Below, piece by piece: positions 49,775 through 58,719 of a stretch of 64,000 bases of DNA. Position 1 is the first letter of the stretch. Each line of letters starts with the position of its first letter. The DNA is from Sulfurimonas crateris. Its GTDB lineage: Bacteria > Campylobacterota > Campylobacteria > Campylobacterales > Sulfurimonadaceae. The notes beneath the pieces were generated by a model. It made no database searches. It saw only the letters and a list, made by a program, of their open reading frames with translations, and was not told where the DNA came from. The stretch spans positions 1 through 64,000 of the forward strand of contig NZ_SZPX01000002.1 of NCBI RefSeq assembly GCF_005217605.1, in the 5' to 3' direction. Both the position numbers and the translations under genes were made by a program.

Positions 49775-50712
49775 CTTTTACTCCATAATTTTTGATTTAG
49801 TTTTAGCTCTTCAACGACGCTTATAGCCAGATGCAGAGTTTTTACATACTCCATAGCCACTTTGTAGTCTAGCAGCGAGCGAAAAATAGATGGTTCAAAT
49901 AGGTCTTTGTTGTAGCTGATTGCCATATAAATATGATTTTGTATAAAAGAGATATGAACTTTATGGCTTGATTTTTGTTGAAAAGCCAGAAGTTTTTTCA
50001 TTAGCGAATTTGAGAGAATATATCTCGCTTCTACTTGGTCGGTAGAGTATACGACAAACTCCTTCTCAAACTCAGGATCATCCATCTTTACCAGTTCATC
50101 TCTTGCCATATTGTTTGACTGCAGCCAGTGTCCTATCAGATCGCCAAATGTACTTTGTGCGCTGTCGGGCAGAACAACGGTCTCACCGCTGAAGTTCTTG
50201 TTGAAATCGGCAACTATAAAAAGCCCCTGAAAAAGTGTGCTCCAACTCTCTCTTCCTTTGGAGTTTTTGTGTCTTTTTTGGGCATGAATATCTGAAAATT
50301 GTATGTTGATACCGTCAATTTGTCCTTTGACATAGTCGTTTCCGCCCAGTTTGTCAGGTTTTTCAAAGAGTTTTGAACGCTCGAAATAGTAATCAGAGAC
50401 ATGGGTTGTAGATGAGTATAGAAGCGAAGAGTCTATGGCATGAATAAGCGGCTTTATAACACTCATCTTAAACTCATGCGTATAGTCGTGAATTAAAAAT
50501 TTGTAAATTATAGCTCCAATTGCTATATATGCAAAGATGATAAATTCGTAAAAATTGACTAAAGTGTAAGCAATGGCAGCGCAGAGGAGGGTATACACAA
50601 GTGCGACAATGACTATCTTATATCTAAGGTTTTTTCTCTTGTTCTCTAATTGTTCAAGAGTAGGAAAGAGATTTTTATAGTAAAAATCTGTAAGCTCGCT
50701 TACGCTTTTCAT
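49771..50712 (-). CDS. DUF3137-type membrane protein
   Basis: A 313-residue protein with two hydrophobic segments near the N-terminus (~28-70: IVALVYTLLCAAIAYTLV and FAYIAIGAIIYKFLI). A cytoplasmic domain follows, with YVKGQIDGINIQFSDIHAQ, FQGLFIVADFNKNFSG and the C-terminal HISFIQNHIYMAISY. I recognise this as the DUF3137 (galanin-like) family that commonly sits beside lemA. The function is unknown. It overlaps the EI24-like gene by 4 bases (ATGA) and is 109 bp downstream of lemA. Confidence 0.75.
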   Translation of the reverse strand: MKSVSELTDFYYKNLFPTLEQLENKRKNLRYKIVIVALVYTLLCAAIAYTLVNFYEFIIFAYIAIGAIIYKFLIHDYTHEFKMSVIKPLIHAIDSSLLYSSTTHVSDYYFERSKLFEKPDKLGGNDYVKGQIDGINIQFSDIHAQKRHKNSKGRESWSTLFQGLFIVADFNKNFSGETVVLPDSAQSTFGDLIGHWLQSNNMARDELVKMDDPEFEKEFVVYSTDQVEARYILSNSLMKKLLAFQQKSSHKVHISFIQNHIYMAISYNKDLFEPSIFRSLLDYKVAMEYVKTLHLAISVVEELKLNQKLWSKR

Positions 50713-50732
50713 TTATAAGCCTTTGTAGTTCT

Positions 50733-50812
50733 CGAAAAACTTTGTTTTTCGTAGCTTTAGGGGGTTGTAGGGACGTCTGTCCCTGCCGCTAAAATGGACG
50801 CGTTCATTTTAG
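50733..50812. repeat. Three consecutive palindromes between lemA and the DUF3137 gene
   Basis: CGAAAAAC-TTT-GTTTTTCG (50733-50751), AGGGAC-GTCT-GTCCCT (50769-50784) and a 24-bp element CTAAAATG, GACGCGTT, CATTTTAG (50789-50812) whose two sides pair throughout with one G-T wobble. The core GGACGCGTTC nearly repeats the palindrome at 25907-25920. Together they resemble a small palindromic intergenic repeat (REP-like) rather than a terminator. Confidence 0.6.
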
Positions 50813-50821
50813 TGTTTAACA

Positions 50822-51376
50822 TCAATTAAAAAGCTCTTTGACATCTATATTTTTACGCTCACTCTCTACGATCTCAAACACCTGTTTTCTTCTGTAGTTC
50901 ATAAGTGAAGCCATAAAATTTGTAGGAACCATCTCTATAGCATTGTTGTAGTCTGTCACGGCTTGATTGTAAGCGCGTCTGGCAGCCGAGATCTGCTCTT
51001 CTACTTCATGTAGCGTATGTTGCAGATGCATTATATTCTCATTGGCTTTTAGCTCTGGGTAATCCTCGACTGCAATCATAATAGAGCCAAGAGCGGATGT
51101 TACCTTTGCATCAAGAGCTATTTTGTGTGCATCGCTGATGTCGGGCTTCATAGCTTCGGCACGAAGTTTTGTCACCTCTTCTAAGAGCGATTTTTCATGC
51201 TGCATATACTCTTTTACGGAGGCGACAAGGTTTGGTATGAGGTCATATCGTTTTTTAAGAGTTGTATCAACGCTTGCAAAGATGTTTTCAACTTGATTTT
51301 TCTTAGCGACGAGAGAGTTGTACATCAAAACCAAGATCAAGGCTAAAATGATGAGAATTATAAAAGGCATTGACAT
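50822..51376 (-). CDS. LemA-family protein
   Basis: A 184-residue protein. Residues 3-22 are a transmembrane helix (FIILIILALILVLMYNSLV). The rest is the LemA helical bundle: KNQVENIFASVDTTLKKRYDLIPNLVASVKEYM, VTKLRAEAM, YPELKANENIMHLQHTLHEVEEQISAARRAYN, MVPTNFMA. LemA proteins are membrane-anchored with the bundle on one side; their function is poorly known. The neighbouring DUF3137 gene is a frequent companion. Confidence 0.92.
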   Translation of the reverse strand: MSMPFIILIILALILVLMYNSLVAKKNQVENIFASVDTTLKKRYDLIPNLVASVKEYMQHEKSLLEEVTKLRAEAMKPDISDAHKIALDAKVTSALGSIMIAVEDYPELKANENIMHLQHTLHEVEEQISAARRAYNQAVTDYNNAIEMVPTNFMASLMNYRRKQVFEIVESERKNIDVKELFN

Positions 51377-51415
51377 TGTAGAGATCCTTTAATGGTAAGT
51401 GCTAGTAGTTTACCC

Positions 51416-51437
51416 TAAAATAGTTAAAACTATTTTA
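51416..51437. repeat. 22-bp perfect palindrome at the baiN-like stop codon
   Basis: TAAAATAGTTAA-AACTATTTTA is exactly self-complementary and begins with the stop codon of the oxidoreductase gene on the minus strand. No U-tract follows on the minus strand. It is a weak terminator or protein-binding site. Confidence 0.4.
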
Positions 51438-52625
51438 AGATTTTATTATATTATTTGCGGCCAAATAACCGCTTGCCCATGCAAAGGCAAAGTTGTATCC
51501 TCCGCGTCGCCCCACAACATCCATGACCTCTCCGCAGAAGTAGAGGTTTCTTTGCTTCAATGACTCAAAAGTTTTTGGGTTTACCTCTGCAGTATCAACC
51601 CCGCCGCCTGCAACTTCCGCATGCCTAAAACCGTGAGTGTCACTTACTTTAAAACGCCAATTCAGAATCTGATTCGCTATTTTTTTACTCAGCTTTGTGT
51701 CGATATTTTTACCGCTTAATGTGGCAGGAAGTTTTAACTCTTCTAAAGCTCCAGAAGCGATCTTAAGTGGAATAATCCCTGCTAAAATATCTGATAATGT
51801 AAGATCACTCTGCACGGAGGCAAGCTTGCTGATGTGGGAGGATAGCTTTTGGGCGTTTAATGATGGTAGCAGGTTTATGGATATGCTTACATCTACTCCA
51901 TCTCTTAGGGCAATGCTTGCAGCTTGCGAGATGTCAAGAATTGCAAATCCTGAAACCCCATAGTCGGTAAAGAGAATATCTCCGCTTGAGCTTGTCTCTT
52001 TTTTATTGTTAATAAGCAGTGAGACCTCCCCCTCTATTTTTGCGCCGCTCATCTTTTTTACAACTGATGAATTTAGGTGCAGCTGAACAAGAGAGGGGTA
52101 TGTTGGGATAATATTGTGCCCGACCTCTTTTGCGAACTCCAAGCCGTCTCTGTTTCCGCCAAGATGAGATGCAGCCTCTGAGCCGGTAGCGATAACTACC
52201 GAATCATACTCGTTTAAAAGCTTTTTTATATCTCTGATCTTTGTCTCTGTGTTTATCTTTACGCCCAGATTTTTTGCATAGCTAAGAAGCAGAGCGGCAA
52301 CGCTTTTTGCTTCATTGCTTAGTGGATAGACTCGTCCGTCATCTTTAGCGTCAAGCAGAAGTCCGATACTCTCGCAAAACTTCTCAAACTCATTAAACCC
52401 GAACTCCTTAAGTGCAAACTCCACAAAAGATGGATTTTGCGAGAAGTAGTCATTTGAACTTAAATTCTTGTTTGTAATATTACAGCGCCCGTTTCCCGAT
52501 ACCAATATCTTTTTGGCACACTTTTGGTTCTGCTCGAACAGCTCTACATCTGCGCCGCCTTTTGCACAAAAGATAGCACATATTAAGCCGCTTGCCCCGC
52601 CGCCGATGATCGCTGTTTTTTTCAT
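51435..52625 (-). CDS. BaiN/HI0933-type FAD-dependent oxidoreductase
   Basis: A 396-residue flavoprotein of the HI0933/BaiN family. The dinucleotide fold starts KTAIIGGGASGLICAIFCAKGG, followed by LVSGNGRCNITN near residue 40, VIATGSEA near 145, and the C-terminal FAD site FCGEVMDVVGRRGGYNFAFAWASGYLAANNI. Members reduce or oxidise C-C bonds with NAD(P)H; the substrate here is unknown. It starts directly at the mutS2 stop, so it is translationally linked to it. Confidence 0.9.
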   Translation of the reverse strand: MKKTAIIGGGASGLICAIFCAKGGADVELFEQNQKCAKKILVSGNGRCNITNKNLSSNDYFSQNPSFVEFALKEFGFNEFEKFCESIGLLLDAKDDGRVYPLSNEAKSVAALLLSYAKNLGVKINTETKIRDIKKLLNEYDSVVIATGSEAASHLGGNRDGLEFAKEVGHNIIPTYPSLVQLHLNSSVVKKMSGAKIEGEVSLLINNKKETSSSGDILFTDYGVSGFAILDISQAASIALRDGVDVSISINLLPSLNAQKLSSHISKLASVQSDLTLSDILAGIIPLKIASGALEELKLPATLSGKNIDTKLSKKIANQILNWRFKVSDTHGFRHAEVAGGGVDTAEVNPKTFESLKQRNLYFCGEVMDVVGRRGGYNFAFAWASGYLAANNIIKS

Positions 52626-54848
52626 TTAAAGTGTCACGACTTTCGCACCGAATCCACCCAGATGCTGTGGTGCGTCCTCGAATTTTTTTACTCTGGGGTG
52701 GGTTTTTAAAAACTCTTTGACGGCATAAGAGAGTTTTCCGGTTCCGATACCGTGATAGACTATAACCTCGTCCCAGCCGTTTATAAGCGCATCGGAGATA
52801 AATTTATCGAGCACTTCGGTTGCCTCTTCGGCTCTCATGCCGTGCAAATCACATTTTAGTCCCGCTCTTTTTTGAACATTTACTTTTATGTCAGTGGTCG
52901 ATTTTTGTTTTATGATCTGTGTATGTTTTAGCTGCGATGTTTTGACTCTCACACGCATACCGTCTACTTCTACTATCGCCTCTTTTTTATCTTTCATGGC
53001 GACGATAACGCCTTTTTTACTGTGGTACTTGACGTTATCTCCGACTTTAAACTCTGTGACATGCGCAATCTGCGGCTCTTTTTTCTCAAGAGGGAGCTTT
53101 TTATTGGCTTCGTTCATCGCTCTGTGGATAGCCTTCATATCACCCGCGCGAGCCGCTTTTTTTGCCTCATCTATTGCGGTTTTATAACTCTCTTTGAGCA
53201 TATTTTTTTCACGCTCAAGCTCATCAAAAACTCTAGCTCTCTCATCTTTTAGCTCACGCTCTTTTGTTTCGAGCTCATCTAGCTTTTCGTCAACCTTTTT
53301 ATGTTTTTGTTTGAGTTCGCGCTCCAGCTGCGAGCCCCTCTCTATAAGAAGATTTAGCTTTTCGCTGTTGTCTCCGTAGAGAGCTTTTGCCTCTTGGACG
53401 ATCTTGTTTGATATGCCGTATCTCTGCGCCGTCTCAAATGCGTAGCTTTTTCCGATGATGCCGTGCATAAACTCGTAAGTAGGGACTCTGTTCTTCTCAT
53501 CATAAATTGCTGCCATCAGCTCGACATCTTCACGGTCTGCCATCAGAGCTGCAAGACGTTTATGGTGGGTTGTGACCACTATTTTATGCCCTTTTAGTAT
53601 CAACTCGTCAAGTATCACTTTAAAGAGCGCTGCCGCCTCGTCGCTGTCTGTTCCAAGCTCTATCTCATCTACACCGACAAGCGCATCTCTGCACTCAAAT
53701 ATCTTTGAGAACTCCTGCATACGCCCGGCAAATGTGGAGATGTCGTTCTTGACGTTTTGAGGGTCGTCTATAATTGCAAGGACCTGCTTAAATCCTCCGA
53801 TATGGGACTTATGTTCATTGACCTTCATCGGGATAATATACTTTGCCATAAAAGCCGCACTCAGTATAGACTTGAGCAGCATCGTTTTTCCGCCGGCATT
53901 TACGCCTGTTATCATCAAAATATTTTTAGAGAAGTTCACGCTGGTCGGCTTTGCATTGTGAAGAGCAGGGTGGATAAAGCCCTCAAGTACTATTTTAGAA
54001 TCTTTTTTTGATTTTATCAGTTGTAGATCTCTGCTTTTTGCAAAGAGAACCCTTGCCTGATAGTTGTCAAACTTTGTAAACTCTTTGTCTATGAAGTTTA
54101 TAAAAGGAAGAAGCTCAGAGAGTTTTGAGGAGAACTCTTTTGCGTAGCTGTAAAAGATAGCTTCACGCTCTTCGTTGATGTAGCGGATCTGCTCTTTTGT
54201 CTTTAAAATGAGATCGGGTGAGACATAAAAACCTCCACTGCTGCTTCTGCCGACCATTGCGCCTTTTAGGACATGGTTAAATCCGCCGCGAACCAAAAGA
54301 CACTCTTCGTCGTTTATGAGGTGTACCTGCGTATCAATTAGGTAAGGGGAGAGCTTTTGGCTTGATGTGAGCCTTTTGAGCGATTCGTTAATATTGGCTT
54401 TATGCTCTTTTACTCTTGAACCCAGATTAAATAGCGTCTCATCAAGATTTTCATCAAACTTGCCCTCATGTGTAAAGTACTTCTCTACTTCAAGAAACTT
54501 TGGCTCGATGATAAACTTCTCCATCCATTCGCCGATTATCCCCTCAAGCTCTCTGTTTTGAAAGTAGCGAAAATATCGCACGACCTTTACTATCTCAAAT
54601 ATCTGCTCAAACTGAAGAACACCCTGCTTTTTGAGATGAAATTTTATATTTGTAAAATCACCAACTTTTGGAGGCGCTTTAAACTCTATGGCATCAAGCG
54701 CTTTGATGTAGCGGTAGTGAAGCTCTTGGTCTCCCTCTATGTAAAGGGAGCTCTCTCTGGAGAAAAATTGTCTAAAAAGGGATATGTGATCATTTAGATC
54801 AAGCTGATTGATGAGTGTATCAATCTTTGGATTGTTCTCTACTCGCAT
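52626..54848 (-). CDS. mutS2: MutS2 endonuclease / ribosome-rescue ATPase
   Basis: A MutS-related protein of 740 residues without the mismatch-recognition domain. The ATPase has Walker A MITGVNAGGKTMLLKS (near 315), Walker B LVGVDEIELGTDSDEAAAL and VVTTHHKRLAALM. A long charged coiled coil (~510-600) and a KOW-like segment follow. The C-terminal ~80 residues are an Smr domain (KCDLHGMRAEEATEVLDKFI, YHGIGTGKLS). Campylobacterota lack classical MutSL repair and use MutS2 in oxidative-damage repair or recombination control; elsewhere it splits collided ribosomes. Its start overlaps the preceding small membrane protein by 10 bases. Confidence 0.95.
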   Translation of the reverse strand: MRVENNPKIDTLINQLDLNDHISLFRQFFSRESSLYIEGDQELHYRYIKALDAIEFKAPPKVGDFTNIKFHLKKQGVLQFEQIFEIVKVVRYFRYFQNRELEGIIGEWMEKFIIEPKFLEVEKYFTHEGKFDENLDETLFNLGSRVKEHKANINESLKRLTSSQKLSPYLIDTQVHLINDEECLLVRGGFNHVLKGAMVGRSSSGGFYVSPDLILKTKEQIRYINEEREAIFYSYAKEFSSKLSELLPFINFIDKEFTKFDNYQARVLFAKSRDLQLIKSKKDSKIVLEGFIHPALHNAKPTSVNFSKNILMITGVNAGGKTMLLKSILSAAFMAKYIIPMKVNEHKSHIGGFKQVLAIIDDPQNVKNDISTFAGRMQEFSKIFECRDALVGVDEIELGTDSDEAAALFKVILDELILKGHKIVVTTHHKRLAALMADREDVELMAAIYDEKNRVPTYEFMHGIIGKSYAFETAQRYGISNKIVQEAKALYGDNSEKLNLLIERGSQLERELKQKHKKVDEKLDELETKERELKDERARVFDELEREKNMLKESYKTAIDEAKKAARAGDMKAIHRAMNEANKKLPLEKKEPQIAHVTEFKVGDNVKYHSKKGVIVAMKDKKEAIVEVDGMRVRVKTSQLKHTQIIKQKSTTDIKVNVQKRAGLKCDLHGMRAEEATEVLDKFISDALINGWDEVIVYHGIGTGKLSYAVKEFLKTHPRVKKFEDAPQHLGGFGAKVVTL

Positions 54849-55168
54849 TTAGATGCACTAATCATCTGACCACGGTTTGGAGTATTCTCTTTGCCTATGA
54901 AAGTGTAGGTGCCGATGCTTAGTGTGAAGTTCTCTTTGTTTACCTCTACGCCATCGCAAACAACTGTTTTATTTTGGTTAAATCTCAATACTGCATCTAG
55001 CATTTTTTGAGTTTTTGCATCGTTGTATTTGTTAAAAGCTATTGCAAATAGAACTATCAAAAGAACGACAGCCGTCACAGTTGCTTTTTGAGTGCGTGTT
55101 AGTTCCGTAAAGTAGTGCAGAGCCAAAAAGAAGAGACCGACTACTACGAGTCCAAATATATATGCCAC
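54839..55168 (-). CDS. Small two-helix membrane protein
   Basis: A 109-residue protein with transmembrane helices at ~2-19 (YIFGLVVVGLFFLALHY) and ~28-44 (TVTAVVLLIVLFAIAF). A C-terminal periplasmic or cytoplasmic domain follows with two cysteines (VVCDGVEV and the terminal ASKCE). No family was recognised. It shares a base with the murC stop and overlaps mutS2 by 10 bases, so it belongs to this operon. Its tight packing and conserved-looking tail argue that it is real. Confidence 0.72.
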   Translation of the reverse strand: MAYIFGLVVVGLFFLALHYFTELTRTQKATVTAVVLLIVLFAIAFNKYNDAKTQKMLDAVLRFNQNKTVVCDGVEVNKENFTLSIGTYTFIGKENTPNRGQMISASKCE

Positions 55169-56481
55169 TATGCTGTTCCTCTTATCTGATATGTCAAGTC
55201 TCCGGCGCCAAAACCGATTATAAGACCTTTGTCGAGTGTTTTTAACACCTCTTTGTCTTTGATGATTGTAATGGTGTTGTTAGCTCTTGTAACGTTGTCC
55301 GCCATTATAAGGTTGTATCCTTTAAACTTCTCTTTAAAATCGATCTCTCTGCTGCTCTCGCCTGCCGACCAAACAGGAAGGATGATAAGCTCCTGTGCTC
55401 CTTCAAAGCACTTTATGAACTCTTCAAGGTTGTCTATTGTACGAGAGTATTTGTGCGGCTGCCAGATAGCCGTGATCTTATCAAACCCTTTAAGAAGTGC
55501 ATACTCTTTGACCGATTCAAATGTAGCTCTTATCTCAGTCGGATGATGACCGTAGTCATCTATAATCACGCTGCCCTTTTGAGAGCCTACTATATCAAAG
55601 CGTTTTTTGATGCCTTTAAATGTAAGTATCTTCTCTCTAATAGTCTCAATGTCCATCGATTCATGAGCCGCTAAAATCGCTAATGACGCATCAAGAGCGA
55701 TATGCTTTCCAAATCCCCAAACATCAAAACTTCCCAGATCTTTGAGTTTGAATCTAGTATGCGGCTCATCGTCTATCAGCACAAACTCAATGTCCGTTAT
55801 ATCACGGCTTGGGTAGAGCCACTCTGCCTCTATCTCGTCCACAAGTTTGCTCAAAAACGGATCTTCGGCATTTAAAACACGACACGGAGCAGATTTTATA
55901 AATGTTTTGTATGAGTCGTAAAATAGCTCATAGTTGTAGTCGTAGTACTCCATATGCTCCGGTTCGGCATTGATGACAATAGCGCAGTGCGGATTTGAGT
56001 TTATAAAACTGCCGTCACTCTCATCTGCTTCAAAGAGCATAACGTCGCTTTGCGGGTTGTATCTTACATTTGAGCCAAATGCTTTTGATTCAGCTCCAAT
56101 AATTGCAGAGCCTTCCATAATAGCCGTCAAAATAGCAGTCGTTGTGCTTTTTCCATGTGCGCCTGCAACAGAGTAGACTTTTGAGGTGTCAAGTATGCGA
56201 AGAAGTGCTTCACGGCGTGCAAGAACTTCTATACCTTTGGCATTTGCCTCAACTATCTCGGGATTGTCAGGACGTATGATGGCAGAGTGAATGACAAGGT
56301 CTTGATCGGTGATCGCAGATGCATCATGAGGGACTGTAACACTTATACCAAGTTTACGAAGTTTTTGTGTGATTACAGTATCAGCTATATCCGAGCCGCT
56401 TACTTCATGACCTTGAAAGAGCATATATTGCGCCAATCCTGATATGCCTATACCGCCGATCCCGATAAAGTGAATTTTCAT
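55168..56481 (-). CDS. murC: UDP-N-acetylmuramate-L-alanine ligase
   Basis: Adds L-alanine to UDP-MurNAc, the first peptide step of cell-wall precursor synthesis. From the ATG at 56481 (437 residues; GGAG upstream) it starts MKIHFIGIGGIGISGLAQ, the UDP-binding motif. The ATP loop is VAGAHGKSTTTAIL near 110, followed by EADESDGSFIN, NAEPEHMEYY, and DDYGHHPTEI with the Mur His. The upstream ATG at 56496 is less well placed. No other mur gene is adjacent. Confidence 0.96.
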   Translation of the reverse strand: MKIHFIGIGGIGISGLAQYMLFQGHEVSGSDIADTVITQKLRKLGISVTVPHDASAITDQDLVIHSAIIRPDNPEIVEANAKGIEVLARREALLRILDTSKVYSVAGAHGKSTTTAILTAIMEGSAIIGAESKAFGSNVRYNPQSDVMLFEADESDGSFINSNPHCAIVINAEPEHMEYYDYNYELFYDSYKTFIKSAPCRVLNAEDPFLSKLVDEIEAEWLYPSRDITDIEFVLIDDEPHTRFKLKDLGSFDVWGFGKHIALDASLAILAAHESMDIETIREKILTFKGIKKRFDIVGSQKGSVIIDDYGHHPTEIRATFESVKEYALLKGFDKITAIWQPHKYSRTIDNLEEFIKCFEGAQELIILPVWSAGESSREIDFKEKFKGYNLIMADNVTRANNTITIIKDKEVLKTLDKGLIIGFGAGDLTYQIRGTA

Positions 56482-56485
56482 TGCT

Positions 56486-56998
56486 TTACTCCGCATCTGT
56501 TTTAGAGTTATCTAGCAATTTTTGTGCCTTTGTGTTAAAACAGCTTATATAAAATGTACCCGCATTTTGCGTCGCATCTACGTCTGCGATCTCTGAGAGA
56601 AAATCGTCTAAAGATATCTCTTCTTTAGCCGCGATCCAGTGAAACTTAAGTGCAGATGAGAACTTTTTGTCATTGCATAGTCCGCTTAAAACCTCAAAGA
56701 GCGCACTTGCATCATGCAGTTTTCCTGCGCTGTAGTGCTCAATTGCGTACTCATAGAGAGCTCTAAGAGTGGCAAAGTCTTGAACCTCGTTCATATCCAT
56801 AACTCTGTTGGCTTCAAGAGTGTTTGTGAGTCTCTCAAGCGCAATATCCAAGATGTTCATATAAAAACCTTGAAGCGTATTCTCGTCAAACGTGTCATGC
56901 GCACGCTGTTCTAGTACATACAGAGATGCAATGTCAGAGTTTTGTTGTGCTTGAAGCACCTCTTGCTTTAGTTTTTCTACTTCATTCACGATAGACAC
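56486..56998 (-). CDS. Hypothetical helical protein upstream of murC
   Basis: A 170-residue acidic, helical, cytoplasmic protein without recognised domain. It has an N-terminal coiled stretch (IVNEVEKLKQEVLQAQQNSD), repeated amphipathic helices (LRALYEYAIEHYSAGKLHDASALFEVL resembles one TPR-like unit) and one C-terminal Cys in FYISCFNT. It overlaps the aminotransferase gene by 13 bases and ends 4 bases before murC. A link to peptidoglycan synthesis is only suggested by position between dapC-like and murC genes. Confidence 0.7.
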   Translation of the reverse strand: MSIVNEVEKLKQEVLQAQQNSDIASLYVLEQRAHDTFDENTLQGFYMNILDIALERLTNTLEANRVMDMNEVQDFATLRALYEYAIEHYSAGKLHDASALFEVLSGLCNDKKFSSALKFHWIAAKEEISLDDFLSEIADVDATQNAGTFYISCFNTKAQKLLDNSKTDAE

Positions 56999-58122
56999 TC
57001 CTTTATTCTCTCTAATGCATCTTTTGTCTTTTTCGGCTCTTCGACCAGAGCTATTCTTATGAAATCTTTTCCGGGATTAACTCCGTTCTCATCATCTCTT
57101 GCCAGATACTCTCCGGGAAGGACCTTTACGTTGTATTTCTCATAAAGTTTTTTTGTAAACTCCAAAGGAGAGGGAACTTTTAGCCAGATGTAAAAAGTCG
57201 CATCCGGAATTTCTACGCCTAAAATTTCACGCGCGATCTCAAAGTTTTGTATGTAGATAGCACGTGCTGCTTCTACGTGCTCTTCATCTCTCCAAGCCGC
57301 TGCTGCAGCGCTTTGAAGTGGAAGAGGGGAGGCGCAGCCGATGTAAGTCCTGTAGTTTAAATACTCTTTTAATATCTCTTCATCGCCTGCAATAAAACCT
57401 GAGCGAAGCCCCGGAGCTGATGAGCGTTTTGAGATAGAGTTGATCACAAGCACGTTTTTAAATGTACTGTTTCCGACATGCAAAGAGGCTTCAAGAAGTG
57501 ATGGGATAGGCTTGCCTGTGTAAATTTCGCTGTAGCACTCATCGTTTAGGAGAACAAAGTCATGTTTAAGAGAGAGTTTTACCCACTCCCCTAGCTCTTC
57601 TACGCTTAGAGTAGAAGTTGTAGGATTGTTTGGAAAGTTTAAAATAACAAGATGGCATGCAGACAATCTCTCTTCATCGATCTTTGGCTTAAAATTATTC
57701 TCTTCTGTAAGGTTGAGATATATCGTCTTTGCTCTTGAAGCAATGGCCGCCCCCTCATAGATCTGATAAAAAGGGTTTGTAAAAGCGATAGTCGGCTCTT
57801 TTTTGTCAAAAAGAAAAAATTGAGGAAAGTTAAAAAGAACCTCTCTTGTACCAAATGTCGGGATGATCTGATCGTCACTTAGCTCAATGCCGAATCTTTT
57901 TACAATGAATGTTCTTTGCGCCTCTCTTAGACTCTCTTCACCTGCAGTTTTAGGGTATCTTCTAAGAAGAGAAGCGTTGTCGCATAGTGATTTTTGTATA
58001 AAACCTGGAGTTTCAAATTGCGGTTCGCCGATGGTTAGAGCCGATGGTTCATACTCACAGTTCGGTGTAATATCTTTGAGTAAATTGTTTAGTTTTTCAA
58101 ATGGATATGGTTCAAAATTCAT
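56986..58122 (-). CDS. dapC: Succinyldiaminopimelate transaminase-like class I aminotransferase
   Basis: A PLP aminotransferase of fold type I, 378 residues from the ATG at 58122. An in-frame start at 58152 is less likely. It begins NFEPYPFEKLNNLLKDI; further motifs are GEPQFETP, the Asn/Pro segment LNFPNNPTTS, NDECYSEIYTG (Asp-x-x-Tyr), and the PLP-lysine loop INSISKRSSAPGLRSGF near residue 225. Campylobacterota members of this group convert N-succinyl-2-amino-6-ketopimelate in lysine/meso-DAP synthesis. The neighbouring murC fits a cell-wall role. Other aminotransferase substrates cannot be excluded. Confidence 0.85.
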   Translation of the reverse strand: MNFEPYPFEKLNNLLKDITPNCEYEPSALTIGEPQFETPGFIQKSLCDNASLLRRYPKTAGEESLREAQRTFIVKRFGIELSDDQIIPTFGTREVLFNFPQFFLFDKKEPTIAFTNPFYQIYEGAAIASRAKTIYLNLTEENNFKPKIDEERLSACHLVILNFPNNPTTSTLSVEELGEWVKLSLKHDFVLLNDECYSEIYTGKPIPSLLEASLHVGNSTFKNVLVINSISKRSSAPGLRSGFIAGDEEILKEYLNYRTYIGCASPLPLQSAAAAAWRDEEHVEAARAIYIQNFEIAREILGVEIPDATFYIWLKVPSPLEFTKKLYEKYNVKVLPGEYLARDDENGVNPGKDFIRIALVEEPKKTKDALERIKECLS

Positions 58123-58179
58123 AGTTTTTAACGCCTTTAATAGTAGTCGCAATTATATCTAAAATCGCTAAAAGAGAAG

Positions 58180-58710
58180 TTAATGACTATCAAACTCCTC
58201 TAGACACGAGGCTTCGCCCTCTGAGACTCTGCAATATTTAGATCCTTTTTCAAAGGAGATCATATATGGGCGCTTGGTCATATCAAGAGTCGCAGCAACT
58301 TCGGCAATTTTACCCAGCGCATCTATGGTGCTTTCTCTTGCCTCATAACCGCTTAGGTCTACCTCATATTCATATACCATTATCTCCGTTAGCGTCTCTT
58401 TTGGATCTGAAGATTCGTAGATGTAGTGCATCATTTTTTCAGAATCTAATCGCGGCAGTCTATATAAAAAGATGTAGTATGTGTTTGAGAGTTGCAGCAT
58501 CCTGTTCTCATCGATTTTTTTCATAAGTGCACGTGAATATTTGCAGAGAGGGTCAATAAAGACATATACGTCGCTATCTTCTCCGGTGCCGAATTTTATA
58601 GCGTGTTTTGATATCGACTCAAGATCAGCTTTTGGCTTTTGTGAGACGGAGAGTATCTCTGCAGCGCTAAGGCTTAAAATAAATAAAAACAGTATTGAGA
58701 GAAGTTTCAT
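58180..58710 (-). CDS. Periplasmic thioredoxin-fold protein with CxxS motif
   Basis: A 176-residue exported protein with signal peptide MKLLSILFLFILSLSAAE. The mature part has a DsbC/DsbG-like thioredoxin fold: HAIKFGTGEDSDVYVFIDPLCKYSRALMKKI. The active site is CKYS (Cys56), i.e. C-x-x-S rather than C-x-x-C. Two more cysteines, Cys160 and Cys169, lie near the C-terminus. It may be a thiol chaperone or isomerase-like protein rather than an oxidase. It sits 9 bases after the ThiF-like gene. Confidence 0.78.
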   Translation of the reverse strand: MKLLSILFLFILSLSAAEILSVSQKPKADLESISKHAIKFGTGEDSDVYVFIDPLCKYSRALMKKIDENRMLQLSNTYYIFLYRLPRLDSEKMMHYIYESSDPKETLTEIMVYEYEVDLSGYEARESTIDALGKIAEVAATLDMTKRPYMISFEKGSKYCRVSEGEASCLEEFDSH

Positions 58711-58719
58711 AATATCTCC

